The position numbers and the translations under genes were made by a program. A stretch of 64,000 nt of DNA from Kudoa neothunni (lineage: Eukaryota > Cnidaria). Positions within the stretch are counted from its first letter, which is position 1; each line of letters starts with the position of its first letter. The stretch is from assembly GCA_964304625.1 (NCBI GenBank), contig OZ199839.1, positions 5,642,001-5,706,000 of the forward strand. The letters run 5' to 3'. Below, in pieces: positions 12,004 through 23,824 of this stretch. The notes under the pieces are model-generated. The model was not told the DNA's origin. It ran no database searches and saw nothing but the letters and a program-made list of their open reading frames with translations.

Positions 12004-12501
12004 AAATAGCGAATACGTGAGTTACCACTCACAGCTTTTTTAAAACATCATTTATAAGATTGCGAAAAAAGGATTAACAATTAATATGTATATTTCGGAG
12101 GTATCTATCTTAGGTTGATTTTATTTTTTTATCGTTTGTGGATTAATAATAAATTTTATAACTAGAAGGATTAATGTTTATCGCAAAATTTTGAAAAAGA
12201 ACTAAAAGTCCTATTTAATTTACTTAATGATTTTGTTAAATAAATAAATATATATTAATCCTTAACCAAATCGCTCATAAAATTAAAGTGATTACATTTT
12301 TGGCCAATAATTTGTCAAAGAAACTCAAAAATACTCATTAATATCCTTAAAATAATAAATTTATTTTCGAATGGAAAGTACGCACACTATTTTGTTCATC
12401 ACATTGTAAAAATAATGACAAGCTTTTAAATGCATCAATTATAATAGAGAAATAAAATCTCACATCCCGCAGTAATGAGTAATGCTGTGCATTAACGTTA
12501 G
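12004..12501 (+). mobile_element. 3' fragment of the Helitron-like repeat
   Basis: About 480 bp match 1390-1880 and 17490-17980 at high identity, starting at GAATACGTGAGTTACCACTC. The fragment ends CGTTAG before T, a plausible Helitron 3' terminus. Its 5' part is missing; the neighbouring Helitron 5' terminus is at 11987. Confidence 0.7.
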
Positions 12502-12711
12502 TTTATGAAAAGTTGGCCGGCCATGTAGAAATAACTACACACAGACAAACAATTACGGTTGTTTGCGCTCTAACACACTGTAAACCTTGTGTTGATAAAC
12601 AACACCGAAAGTCATTTAAAAAGCAGATCGAAAATAGAAAGATTTGATATAGACAGTACTTATCTCTAAAAAGAACTACGTACAGAAAAAACAATTTTTA
12701 TCGATAAAAAT

Positions 12712-13973
12712 TTATTTCAGATAGTCCAAAGTTTTTTGAGGTATTTTTTCCAAAAGAGGCTTATAGAGGGATTCACTCGTAGCAATTATTCCATGGTTAT
12801 TTTTGATTGGAGCATCACTGGAATAGTTGAAAAAATGACCGAAAAAATCGGTAACAATAAGAGGAGGATCCATCGATCGACAAACAGCATCAGTCGCACA
12901 AATATCCCACTTAGATGTGCCTTTACCAGGATAGACAAAGGCGTCCACATGTTTTTCCATCAGCTAACAACAAAAAATAGTCAATAAAATGGGATGATAA
13001 CTGATTGATGGTTGAAGCTGAATTACTTCGATCGCTTTAAAGCCAGCTCCAGGAGTGTGTAGAATTTTGTCCGCTCCCAAATTACTCACTGTACTCAACA
13101 CAATTCCATCTACGTGAGTTTTTGACGTTGCAATGACATAAGAGCCTGATTTTTCGGCCGATAAATCCTCGAGATTGAAAGCACCAACTCCAACAATACC
13201 CCAAACAGTTCTTCCCTTGGAGTTGGTATTTTTGTGGAATGGTTGATGTATGACACCGGCAATAGGTTCACCACTCTTCAGCGCGATACCAATGAGCACA
13301 GTTACATGTTCTCGTATACCAGCAGCAAAATCTGTGGTTCCATCTAATGGATCCAACCAAATAACCAACTAAAAATAATATCGATCAGTCAAATTGTATT
13401 CTATCGATTCTATGTAAGACAAATGTATCACATCTTGTTGGGTGATATTTTCATATCGTTGAGGTAGTTGTGTGCAACGTTCTAAAACTTCATTACTTGG
13501 GGTGAGTTGATTATTGACAAACTCTTTATCTTTATCACGTTGAGACAGAGAGGTCAATCCGGTTGATTCCTAGTTGAGAAATTGTATTAATTTCATCGTA
13601 AAAAAAACCGACAGATTGAAAGTTTCTCCAAGATTATACCTCCTCGCCAATAATTTTGCAATCGGGGTATACTTTCCTTAGACTACTCACGATAATCATT
13701 TCAGCAACACGATCCGCCTCTGTTTGAGGATCGAACTCTCCTATTTCACTATCACCCTATATCAACAAAATCAATCAGATTTCTCTCTCTCTCATGTGAT
13801 ATCAATTATTCAATCACTTTATTGATTATTTTTAGGTCATCATCTGTGGATATTCTACGAATGGATGCACCTGCATTTTCCGCTAATGATACACATAAAG
13901 CAACCAAATCACGAATCATTTCCAACCAACTATCCAATGCTTTTATTAATCCTACGCATAACTTCGGCTTCAT
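12712..13973 (-). CDS. BPNT1: 3'(2'),5'-bisphosphate nucleotidase 1
   Basis: BPNT1 hydrolyses PAP to AMP and removes the 1-phosphate of inositol 1,4-bisphosphate. It is a Mg-dependent, lithium-sensitive member of the inositol monophosphatase superfamily. The start ATG at 13973 (MKPKLCVGLIKALD) is the first in frame with the conserved LCVSLAENAGASIRR exon. Next come FDPQTEADRVAE and KIIGEE (metal-binding Glu), WLDPLDGTTDF (the family DPxDGT metal site), then SKWDICATDAV (the WDxxA signature) and the stop at 12712. Five exons are joined by introns of about 55-75 nt. Some donors are GTGATT or GTGATA, so these junctions are less certain. The human protein has about 308 residues and this model is similar. 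The gene is divergent to CRLS1, with 154 bp between start codons. Confidence 0.93.
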
Positions 13974-14127
13974 TCAACCACAATCGTAAATGTTTCAATG
14001 TTTCTTTCATCGATTCTTTTACCAGTTCTCCACTAACTCTCGGTCATATTTGTTTTTAAAAAATAAAAGATACTTATTTGTATATTTTTTAATGGTTTCT
14101 ACTTGATGAGAATTTTGATTTAGATTA
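13974..14127. promoter_or_regulatory. Divergent BPNT1/CRLS1 intergenic promoter region
   Basis: Only 154 bp separate the BPNT1 start codon (minus) and the CRLS1 start codon (plus). Both promoters or 5' UTRs must overlap here unless a non-coding first exon lies elsewhere. I see no TATA box I would trust, because the whole stretch is AT-rich. Confidence 0.5.
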
Positions 14128-17100
14128 ATGATGAGAAATCACGTTTTTTTAACATTCCCTAACGCGTTATGTGTAGCAAGGATAGCACTAGGACCAGCAA
14201 CTGTGTATTATGTTGGTGAGAAAAAGTATAGAACAAGTCTCAGTTTGACTGGACTTGCCGCGCTCACTGACCTTGTAGGAATTGTTTTTTCTTTTTTCGG
14301 TGCAAATAAATAAAAGTTTTTAGGTGGATGGTTATATAGCGAGGGCGATTCCATCTCAGGCTTCCAGATTCGGCAGCATTTTTGACCCTATCGCCGACAA
14401 AACATTCATGTTATGTTTGACTTCGGCTCTTGGATATTACGGCTTGATCCCGAGTAATTGGCAATATCTGATTCTATTCAATGTGGGACGGTACGCCGTG
14501 ATTAGTTGAGTCCAATTTTTCACTCCAATCAAATCAACTTAAACATACACGAAATTCGCTCATGTTATAACTAGTTCGTACTCCATTAATTTGCTACAAA
14601 TAATTAATTCGTATAAATTTAATCCCATACGCATAATAGTTGTCTATCGTTAAATCCCTGCCTGGTAATGTGTTTTTATGTTGAATGTAATTGAGAATTG
14701 AAACCCCTACCCTAGTAACAAAGCATTCTATGCGATGCATACATAAGAAATCTACAACATATTATATGAATATTGTATAAGACGCGCCTGCGTGTATTTC
14801 CGTCAAGTAGTATTCATATGTGCGCGTGTACATTTGACGTGATATTCTTTTGTTGTCACTTATTTTTGGGGGTGTCAAACAATAAAATTTAAATTACTTC
14901 ATTTGAGCTAGTAGATATTCGGAAAATTTTAATTACATGGGAAGGTGATCACTCTGAAATCAGACATTATTTAAGTGTTATTAGAATTATTTTTTTATTA
15001 ATATTTCCAGTCAACTATTAACTATTGGGGAAAAAATTTTTATCGTTAACGATAAGGAAGTAGATAGGTCAGTAGTATTGCTTTTCGAGCTGCTGTCAAT
15101 CACTATCACAGTCAAACCTCCATTATCCGGAAAATTTGCGATCAGCGATTTTCTTTCTGAATAATCGAACATAAGAAATTATGTAGGCGGACGTATTTTA
15201 ATAAAAATTTCGAGTGAAAGGATTTTTTTATTGGGTTCTCATTTTTCCTTGTGATTCAATGATTAATAGTCGATTAAAAGTTTTATGAGCGTTTTAACTT
15301 TTTGAATCGTTATAAATAACCATATTGAAGTTTATATATTATTTTCTGACCTCAAACAAATAATTTCAGCATGAAAGGATTAATAGTAACCTTTTTGTAT
15401 TGTTGGGGGGCTGCGTGATTTTTGTTAAGAGTGGTTTTAGTTGTTTCTACCCGACATAAATATCATATTTTCAAGAATGTCGAATATCTTTAAATTTATG
15501 ATGGCAGCAAAATTGTATAATTTAAAATCAATAATTAAACGGTTCAACTCTTTAAATCAAAATCTAAATGTAATAACAATAACAACAACAACAACAACAA
15601 CAATAATCAGTGTTACTAATGAAATCAATATGTTTTCATTTAATCTTACTCCTGACACTTCTTAATGCATTATAATGATGTATATCATCTAATGTAATCA
15701 ATACTAATAAAATGTGAGTGATCTTATTTATTCAATTATCACCATTTTCGTCAACAACAATATTCGAACAAAATCTCATTACATTATAAATTAAAGTTGC
15801 TTTTCTCCTGATTAGATTACGAATAATTTTGTAGCAATGAATATTTGTCATATTAGTGAAGTTGTTACATACTTAAAATTCTAGTTGTGCGCTTGCGTGT
15901 CATTTAAAAATATCGGGTTTGATTTAAATTGTCTGTGCTAATTTCAAAGAATATATATTCGCGTGGCCACTCTAATTTTTATACGGATATTCTAAAGATA
16001 TGAGTAGATTTTATAAACTTTAGTTGTGTGTCACGAAAAAGATATGTGATATTTATATATTTAATGAAATATCGGATTTCCTCATTTATTCACACAAAAC
16101 TAATATTATCCAACTGTATTTAGGTGTTTAAGACTGAAATAATAAACTTTACAAGTCTATTTCGTCTAGTCACGTGACATCCACTCCGTTTAAATATTTC
16201 TATCAAAACAAAATTTTCTCTACATAATATTAAATTGAAAAAATTTATTCCCAATATATACATATATATATGTATAATCCTTTTTCTGTCAATTTGTGTG
16301 CGCATGGATAAACTTTTTTTAAGTAGTTTTTAATTCACATTTGAATAGAAGATACTGTTGAGAAAAATCGTTTCATTTACGTATAAGTACAAATATAATC
16401 AATATCGTTATCAGAAGTAATGAATTTTCTGGCTGTTCACATCAATTAACAGATTTTAAGAAATACTTGCATAATATTGATGTTTGTTTACTTCTGATTG
16501 ATGATTGATAGCCAAATAAAATGAATTTTTACTCACGATATACAACGAGAATCTGCTGATTATGGTGTGTAATGTTTTAAAAATGTTATATATGCTTGTT
16601 TGGAGTAATTTTAAGACAAATAAAATTATAAACTTAACAAAATTATTTTGAATGTATTTTCAATTTTACAACATTATAGATATATTTTAGGCAAAAATGA
16701 CTTATGATCATTTTAAATAAAACACATAATTGGAGATTGAAGTTGTTGCCACGTTGGAATAATTTTGGTCTCTATACGCATTCTAAAAATGATGTAAGAC
16801 ATGTGTAGAGTTTTCAAATAATTAAATTTTTGCGAAAATTTATTTTTATCCAATATATCGATTAAGTTATATTCTATATTCGTCTTTTCGATGAGTTTTT
16901 ACTCATTTTTTGGTTTTCCTAAACTTTCTTGCAAAACAGCTGGCATCACTAATTCGACAAGTTTCTATAGTTGATGAGATAATTTTTTAAATATTATTTA
17001 AGTTCTTGGCAACCAATTATTCCTTACCCCCAGACTTTTTAAGGTTAACATTCAAATCAATATATAATTTTCTTTTCGCCAAAACTAACTCATTATGATA

Positions 17101-18466
17101 AAAAGTGTTGCATTAAAATATGCAACACCGCGTTCTATTCTTCTATACGTAGTTTAAGAATTTATATTCACGATTACTTTTGCGCAAAATACAGTACAAT
17201 CCCAATACGTGCCATGTAAGTTAATAAGGAATTATTGGTCTATTCGATCCAACCGATATTTTCACAAAGTTTTCGTTAATCTAAGAATAGTTGTTCAATA
17301 CGAAGAGATTTTTTAGGGCAATTAAACAGCACGTTAATTTTTTAAACAAAAAACATCTTTACATTTTTGATATAATCGATTTTGATAATTGAATTTATAT
17401 ATTTTTGAACCAGTAAGTATTATTGATAAAAAGCAAGGTTGGATTTGTTTATAAATGGGGAATTTCGTTACAATAGTGTGAATACGTGAGTTACCACTCA
17501 CAGCTTTTTAAAACATCATTTATAAGATTGCGAAAAAAGGATTAACAATTAATATGTATATTTCGGAGGTATCTATCTTAGGTTGATTTTATTTTTTTAT
17601 CGTTTGTGGATTAATAATAAATTTTATAACTAGAAGGATTAATGTTTATCGCAAAATTTTGAAAAGAACTAAAAGTCCTATTTAATTTACTTAATGATTT
17701 TGTTAAATAAACAAATATATTTTAATCCTTAATTAAATCGCTCATAAAATTAAAGTGATTACATTTTTGGTCAATAATTTGTCAAATAAACTCAAAAATA
17801 CTCATTAATATCCTTAAAATAATAAATTTATTTTCGAATGGAAAGTACGCACATTATTTTGTTCATCACATTGTAAAAATAATGACAAGCTTTAAAATGC
17901 ATCAATTATAATAGAGAAATAAAATCTCACATCCCACAGTAATAAGCAAAGCTGTGCATTGGCGTTATTTACTTCAAAATCAATGTTGATCTCTAAATAT
18001 TGACATTATTGAATTAATTAACTCAATTTTATTATAGACTACCTGATGACTACAATTATCGGAAGAGATTTAATGCTAGGATTCCTCTCAGTATACGTAC
18101 GCTATTGTAAGATAGGAACCAAAGTTTCGCTGAACTCCATACGAATCAATCCAACATTCCTAAGCAAAGTAAATTTACGTACAATTCGAGCAAGGGATTA
18201 TTGTAAAAAACCTAACTTTGAATAGTTCAATACTGCACTACAATTGGTAACATTGCTGCTGTCGCTGCTTTCCCGCAAAACCAATCTGACTCGACCTCCA
18301 AAAAACAACCAACTCGAATATCTCTGGTATGTTTCATGTGTAATTCAGACAATTTAATTAAAAGAATAGGTTGGCATGTGCCATAATAACTGCGATAAGC
18401 GGACTCGACTACCTATACAAATGTCTACAACCTGGCTCACTCAATAAACCCTTCAAATGCTGTTGA
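14128..18466 (+). CDS. CRLS1: Cardiolipin synthase (CDP-alcohol phosphatidyltransferase)
   Basis: CRLS1 joins CDP-diacylglycerol and phosphatidylglycerol to make cardiolipin in the inner mitochondrial membrane. Exons: 14128-14274, 14324-14453, 18038-18168, 18226-18326 and 18370-18466. The CDP-alcohol phosphatidyltransferase signature spans the first junction: TDL then VDGYIAR, and GSIFDPIAD. Exon 2 ends GLIP plus one base. The phase-matched exon 3 continues YLMTTIIGRDLMLG, the same length as the human block with IISRDVML. Later blocks are INPTFLSK and FNTALQLV, then a hydrophobic tail. Introns 1, 3 and 4 are 49, 57 and 43 nt. Intron 2 is about 3.6 kb and holds a Tigger MITE fragment and a Helitron-like element. 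Exon 4 here has a one-base loss and a one-base gain about 35 bp apart relative to copy 1, leaving the frame restored. No clear mitochondrial presequence is visible. Confidence 0.92.
15109..15300 (+). mobile_element. Tigger/pogo-type MITE fragment in CRLS1 intron 2
   Basis: It starts CAGTCAAACCTCCATTATCC and follows the inverted end of the element at 58565-59207 (GGAAAATTT, GCGATTTTCTTTC, AATCGAACATAA). The other end is missing and no TA duplication flanks it. An old truncated copy. Confidence 0.7.
16265..17980 (+). mobile_element. Helitron-like non-autonomous element inside CRLS1 intron 2
   Basis: Same element as at 165-1880, here sitting in the large CRLS1 intron just upstream of exon 3. 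It accounts for most of the intron length. No open frame of note. The 5' limit is approximate. Confidence 0.45.
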
Positions 18467-18617
18467 TCGAAAAAACACCATTTTTATATATTAAAATAAA
18501 CGGATGTGTGTAATTTGTTGGAAAAAATTGTTTTTATATCAAATATATCAAATTAGAGGGACATTTTCGTATTGTTGAGGCATAGTGTATTCCAAAATTT
18601 TGGAATGTACAAATTTT

Positions 18618-19722
18618 TTAATGAAACCAATATGAGGGTATTAATTCCACTTCCAGTTTGAATTTAATAGGTCTTCCCCTATATTATAAATAATATACAT
18701 AAATAATATACATAAATAATATAGATAAATAATATAAATAAATAATATAAATAAATAATATAAATAAATAAATAATATAAATAAATAAATAATATAAATA
18801 AATAAATAATATAAATAAATAAATAATATAAATAACATAAATAATATAAATAACATAAATAATATAAATAACATAAATAATATAAATAACATAAATAATA
18901 TAAATAACATAAATAATATAAATAACATAAATAATATAAATAACATAAATAATATAAATAACATAAATAATATAAATAACATAAATAATATAAATAACAT
19001 AAATAACATAAATAATGAAAATCAATGAAAATCAATTAATATCAATGAAAATCAATTAATATCAATGAAAATCAATTAATATCAATGAAAATCAATTAAT
19101 ATCAATGAATATCAATGAAAATCAATATGTTAGGTCGAGCTTATTTTACAAAGCAACTCAACATATCAACATACCGTAGGTAATGACCATCATCCTGTAA
19201 AGTGTATTCCGAATAGATGTGGTCTTTTTTCACAATGTGATTCTCATGACGCCTAACAATTTTGTCATAGAGAAGAATTTCGTTACGAGGCTGAATAAAA
19301 GCAGTTAATCCAACACAACACAACCACCACTCTCACATTCAAAGGGCTACTGTAATAAGCTATCAGATGGAGATTGACTTGTTTACAATTCCAATGGAAA
19401 TTTTTGGTCAAATCTTGATAAAATTACTGTGTGTTTTTAGAGTGTTAGCTTACTTGCGTTCAAACTCAAAACAAATCTAGCACCATCTATATCCAGCATT
19501 CTTCCCACATAAATCTTTTTTCTAATCAACAAAAAAAAATCACACCACTCAACTCAGGACGAGGGTGTTTATTTACAGATTAACCGATTGCAGCGCAAAA
19601 TCGCCATCCAATTCCATCCTATCTAGATAGTAACCAGATAGCCATATTGCTGACGCAAGAACAGCCATTGTAATGCTCAAATGTGAGACAACTGTGTTGA
19701 GTCTTGATTGAAAGGTGTCCAT
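18618..19722 (-). CDS. SPCS3: Signal peptidase complex subunit 3, copy 2 (altered C-terminus)
   Basis: Same five-exon gene as at 2447-3691, with the ATG at 19722. The first four exons look the same as in copy 1. In the last exon, which starts at 18678, one extra G (GAGGGTATT against GAGGTATT on the plus strand) shifts the frame after VELIP, so translation ends within about five codons at 18618. Copy 1 reads on for about 35 residues from the same point. The conserved domain is nearly complete either way. It could be an assembly error, an allele or early decay of one duplicate. It is convergent with CRLS1, with the stop codons about 150 bp apart. Confidence 0.85.
18682..19128. repeat. ATAAATAA microsatellite plus ATCAATGAA-type array in an SPCS3 intron (copy 2)
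   Basis: Same array as at 2599-3100 but with different unit counts. The intron here is 496 nt against 550 nt in copy 1. Confidence 0.95.
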
Positions 19723-22057
19723 TGGAAATTGGTGTGACTGCTCGCGCACTGTGTTTGCTTAGTCACACCTATGGATAAAAATGGTTAGTCATCTCATCAC
19801 TTTCTTAATGTATTATGTATTTTTTATAAAATTTTGAAGTTGATGTTTCGCAATTAAATTTTTATAATTCTTTCTAAATTGTAAATTACGTTAGGATTAT
19901 TAATTTGGGGTAGATGAATTTTTATAAATGAGGAGTTAGATTGTATTTATTTTTATATTTTTTAAATAACAATTATAATTGGCTCTTAAAAATATCATCT
20001 GATAAAATAAAGAGGAAAAATCGAGTCAAAATTTTCGAAATATGAAATATAAAGTATTTCTTGCGTAATGGTGTGAATGCCATGGAAAACGTAAGAGGAA
20101 TCACGTTGAAAAATCTGTTGGAATCGATACTAGATTATTAGATTATCCGCTAAAGATCAACAGAAATTTATTCGATTTTTAGGGTGGGGAATAAATAGTT
20201 TATTATTTGAAAAATTGATAGTTTATTTAATTTTTGATTGACCGTTAACAGATCAATTAATTCTATACAGTAAATAACCTTGTAAACTTTGAAAATAATC
20301 CATTAAAATTAGATTACTTAGGCGTTTGGCCCTACTTTAATCATAGAATTATAAATTAATTGTTTAAGGGTTTATTGAGGGTAGAAAATTCATTATTAAA
20401 AATTATACACAAAAATAATGTTCTTTTATTTTTATCTATTATGATTGACCTTTAATAAATTATGAGATATCATTAGTGAATAATTTGGAAAAAAATATAT
20501 ACGATAATATTATTGCTAATCCATATAGATTTATTTTTATTTTTTTTTATTAATTATTGAAAATTCTTCTATCCAAAATAACTTGGGAATTTCGCATAAT
20601 GATATTAAACTCCTTTTTGATCACACAAAATACCTATGTCAGTTAATTTATAAAAATAAATCAGCGTCTTTCTTGATATAATTGGTTTCTAACTAAATGA
20701 TACTAATAATGAATAATCATCATTGTATGTTGTGAATTTATATAAATCTGCCTATAGACGTCAATCATAAAGTTCCGCTTAATTTTAGATTAATTACATT
20801 CATTCCATATTCTCACCAAACTAAATATGTTAATAATACGATAAAACTCTAATATGAAAACAGTAAATTTGCGCTGGATTTTAAATTTTTTATTTAAATT
20901 AATAATTTTTATTTTTAAAGGTTTTTGAATAAAAAAATGCACCTACATGAATTTAATATGCTGCGCGTGCGCCAGATATTTGAAAACGCGATATATGGGA
21001 AATAGACTAATGGACGTTTGGTTAAATAAACCAATTTTTCAGAATAAATACATTTATTCAACATCATATTTTTTTTTGATGGTTACATGCGCAATTTTTG
21101 ACAAATTTTTTCTAAAAAAGATTCAGTTTTTATTAATTTATATTATTTTAATCTCTATAGATTGTTATAAACAAGTTACCTAGATTAACTGTGTAAATAA
21201 TGATTGGAATCCAACAATAAAATTCATAACGAAGGATTTTTGTATTATTAACCTTCTAAGTTAAGTAGCTGAAAATAAAAATTCAAGATAGACCGACAAA
21301 ATATGAGTAAAATTCATTGATTTAATTTGGAATAAATGACCAATTATTAAAATTGTATTTTATGGTTGCGCATGCGCATGTGTAAATATTGTTACATTTC
21401 TTCGGAGTATGATTGTATTTATAGGTGTATCTGTGCGTTTTTTTAATTCTAATATTTATTTCAAGTTGCCAATTGATTTATACTATTTTAAACATCGCAA
21501 CGTAATGCTGAGCAGAATAACAGAAAATGATGGAAAACAATGCTTATTTAATTAAAAAATCATTATTTATGTTTTCTAATGCATTCTAAAACACAAAACT
21601 TGTCAATATGTTGAACAATTATACCATATGTTTTTTAATGTATTCTACAACGAAGAAATGAGAGAATACGATGAAAAGTCATTGTATTTTGAATAACTGG
21701 TATCAAAATAATGAGAGACCCTCTAATATGTTACATAACCAATATACGTACGACTGGCCCATCACTGTTATTGAAATAATCCACGAGGAATAAAATATTT
21801 GTTCATTGATAAACGGTTTAGAATATCCAACATTAAATAATGACGTTTCTAATTATTGTATTATAGCAATCAGTAACAATACCCAATCACCAAAATATTA
21901 GGGAAATATCTTTGAACTCGATTAATAATTTAATCAAGCTCAAAACAAATACTTGAACGCAAACAGAAAATATTAAATCGCGCATAAAAAATAGAAAATA
22001 AAAAATATATTAAAGTAAAAAAATTGAGTTGGATAATAAAATAGCAATCACAAATTA
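19723..22057. other. AT-rich intergenic stretch (copy 2)
   Basis: Counterpart of 3692-6038. No gene recognised; it carries the second copy of the dispersed repeat at 21247-21430. Confidence 0.6.
21247..21430 (+). repeat. Dispersed repeat with GCGCATGCGC core (copy 2)
   Basis: Identical in structure to the copy at 5216-5400, duplicated along with the large segment. Confidence 0.6.
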
Positions 22058-22282
22058 TTAATCATTTTTCGATGTGTCCCAACAAAATTCCCTTAACATT
22101 AGCATTCCAAGAATCGCCTGTTTCTCAATATCTCTCAAAGCGTACAACTCTATGTGTTCATGCATACACCTGTTACAGGGGTTATTATCATTGAAACTTT
22201 TTAGAGGAATCGGAGTTTCATTGCAGTAGGGGCATAACACATACTTATTTGATATCAACATTGTTCTTGAAAAATCTACCAA
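22058..22282 (-). CDS. C-terminal exon of an unrecognised zinc-ribbon protein
   Basis: The open frame contains VLCPYCNE and CNRCMHEH, two CxxC pairs about 18 residues apart that look like a zinc ribbon. It continues into a probable helix (ALRDIEKQAILGML) and ends FCWDTSKND. The first residue of the frame is not a convincing start; an acceptor (CTATAG) just upstream suggests this is the last exon of a longer gene to the right. I could not find the upstream exons or name the family. The duplication ends inside this frame, and copy 1 keeps only the last codons. Confidence 0.5.
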   Translation of the reverse strand: MVDFSRTMLISNKYVLCPYCNETPIPLKSFNDNNPCNRCMHEHIELYALRDIEKQAILGMLMLREFCWDTSKND

Positions 22283-23629
22283 AATAAACTATAGATAATT
22301 GCCACTTTGGATCGTTTTTTGTTCTAAATAGATAGAATAAGGTTAATAAGAGTGAAATAAACGTTTTCAGCTAGGCTCAACCAAGTTCAACCCACAAAGA
22401 TAGAACTTGGGTGATAAACACAGTCAAATATACAACAACCGCAGTTTAATTGCATCTAAACTGAAATCAAATAACAAAAATACAATCTACCTGTTTACAC
22501 AGTTACACAGATCAAGGTGTGATATTACGACCAAAGCTGACAAGTATCTAAGCCAAGGGATTTAGGGTAAGCAACTAAAGGGATTAAACAAATACGTTGA
22601 TATGAGTGATTACATTTAAATCCAAATAATGATCAACACAATTATTTTAGATTAGTTTCCTTGAGTGAATTATTTGTAATCGAAACATATTTTACTATAA
22701 AAATGATCAATTCTATGTTTATAATGTTTATTATTTGTTATACCATTTACCAATCACCTTATCAATATGAAGCCACAATCAATCACCTAATAACTCTACC
22801 TTAATAATGTTTAATCTGGTAAAAGCTCCCAATAAAGGTGTGTACCGACCTCCCGTTCACCATAATTTAATCCTAATATTTCCCACACAAATATAATATT
22901 ATAAAGATGAACGTTCAATCTCTGGATTTTAAAATTTTTACTGTTTACGTTAATATATTAGGGTTTTGATAAAATATTTATAATCTAATCGGAATGTATT
23001 AACATGGCGTAGTATCTAGTTGATTGGATCTTTGTTAAAATAATCGACTCTCCTCCCTACATTCAACTATTCAATTGGATTCTTCCATCTGCAATCAAAT
23101 ATAATACTGATTAATCAATAATCAACAATCAATGCGGTTACCGATTGCTTAGGTCATTAAAAATTTTCCTGCCCTACAGTCAAACTAATGAATTACATAT
23201 TACTTTTAATAATGGTAAACAACTCTTTGTGTTCGTCTAACAGTGCTTTATTAGCGTGGACGAATTCCCTTGAGAGATGCTTGTTTATTAATTTTTAAAA
23301 TTGTTTAATTTGATACACAAAGTAATTGCTGTTTATTTCACGCTAACGTGGAGGTAAATAAACTTGAAACATTTAAAATTTCATTAATAACTATTTTTTT
23401 AACGAGCTATTCCTGTATTATTTTTATTTCCGTGGAGATCAATCGGATTCTTAAACCCACCCATTTTAGTACTTTAACAAACGTTGTTTAACAGGATAAT
23501 GTGTATACTTTGGAATTTTCTATACACGTGTATTATCATCAAAACGTCAACTCCTACTTTTTTATCATTCGAGTTGATGTAACTATCTCTCTAAAAGCGT
23601 TGGCTTGAATATTTCCTCCCCTACCTATT
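22283..23629. other. Intergenic or unrecognised exons
   Basis: Mostly AT-rich. It should hold upstream exons of the zinc-ribbon gene. A minus-strand patch at about 23215-23290 encodes HLSREFVHANKALLDEHKEL without a stop and could be an exon of an unknown gene, but splice sites were not settled. Confidence 0.3.
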
Positions 23630-23824
23630 AAGTGTTTCTACTAATCCTCTTTTCTCGTGTTATTCAATTGAGCTTGTTGATTTGGTTCTTTGTTTTTGGA
23701 TGTGTGATCAGCATCCCAATACATCTGCTTGATTATAAACTTTGATGTCATCGTTACACAAACCAACCACTCGAGAATAAACGCCTCGACCTAAAATAAT
23801 ATTTTCAACATATGCTAGGTTCAT
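23630..23824 (-). CDS. Candidate two-exon start of an unknown gene
   Basis: An ATG at 23824 opens 34 codons (MNLAYVENIILGRGVYSRVV...) ending at a GT donor at 23722. A 69-nt intron would lead to KRGLVETLNR from 23653, in phase. The sequence is less AT-rich than its surroundings. I do not recognise the family and found no convincing continuation. The overlapping frame is also open, so this is tentative. Confidence 0.3.

Larger units (their letters stand above)
16101..22143. repeat. Copy 2 of 6-kb near-identical direct duplication
   Basis: It matches 1-6110. This copy lies in a coherent gene context: CRLS1 exons 1-2 lie upstream and the zinc-ribbon gene continues past its right end. It is about 67 bp shorter than copy 1, mostly from microsatellite shortening. 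The left boundary may be further left than 16101, because copy 1 is cut by the window edge. Confidence 0.95.

Noticed and set aside
13865-14059. Plus-strand open frame over the 5' end of BPNT1
   Set aside because: Antisense to a well-supported BPNT1 exon.
14128-14509. CRLS1 as a truncated two-exon gene ending at 14509
   Set aside because: An earlier donor at 14453/14454 joins in phase to exon 3 at 18038 and restores the full family sequence.
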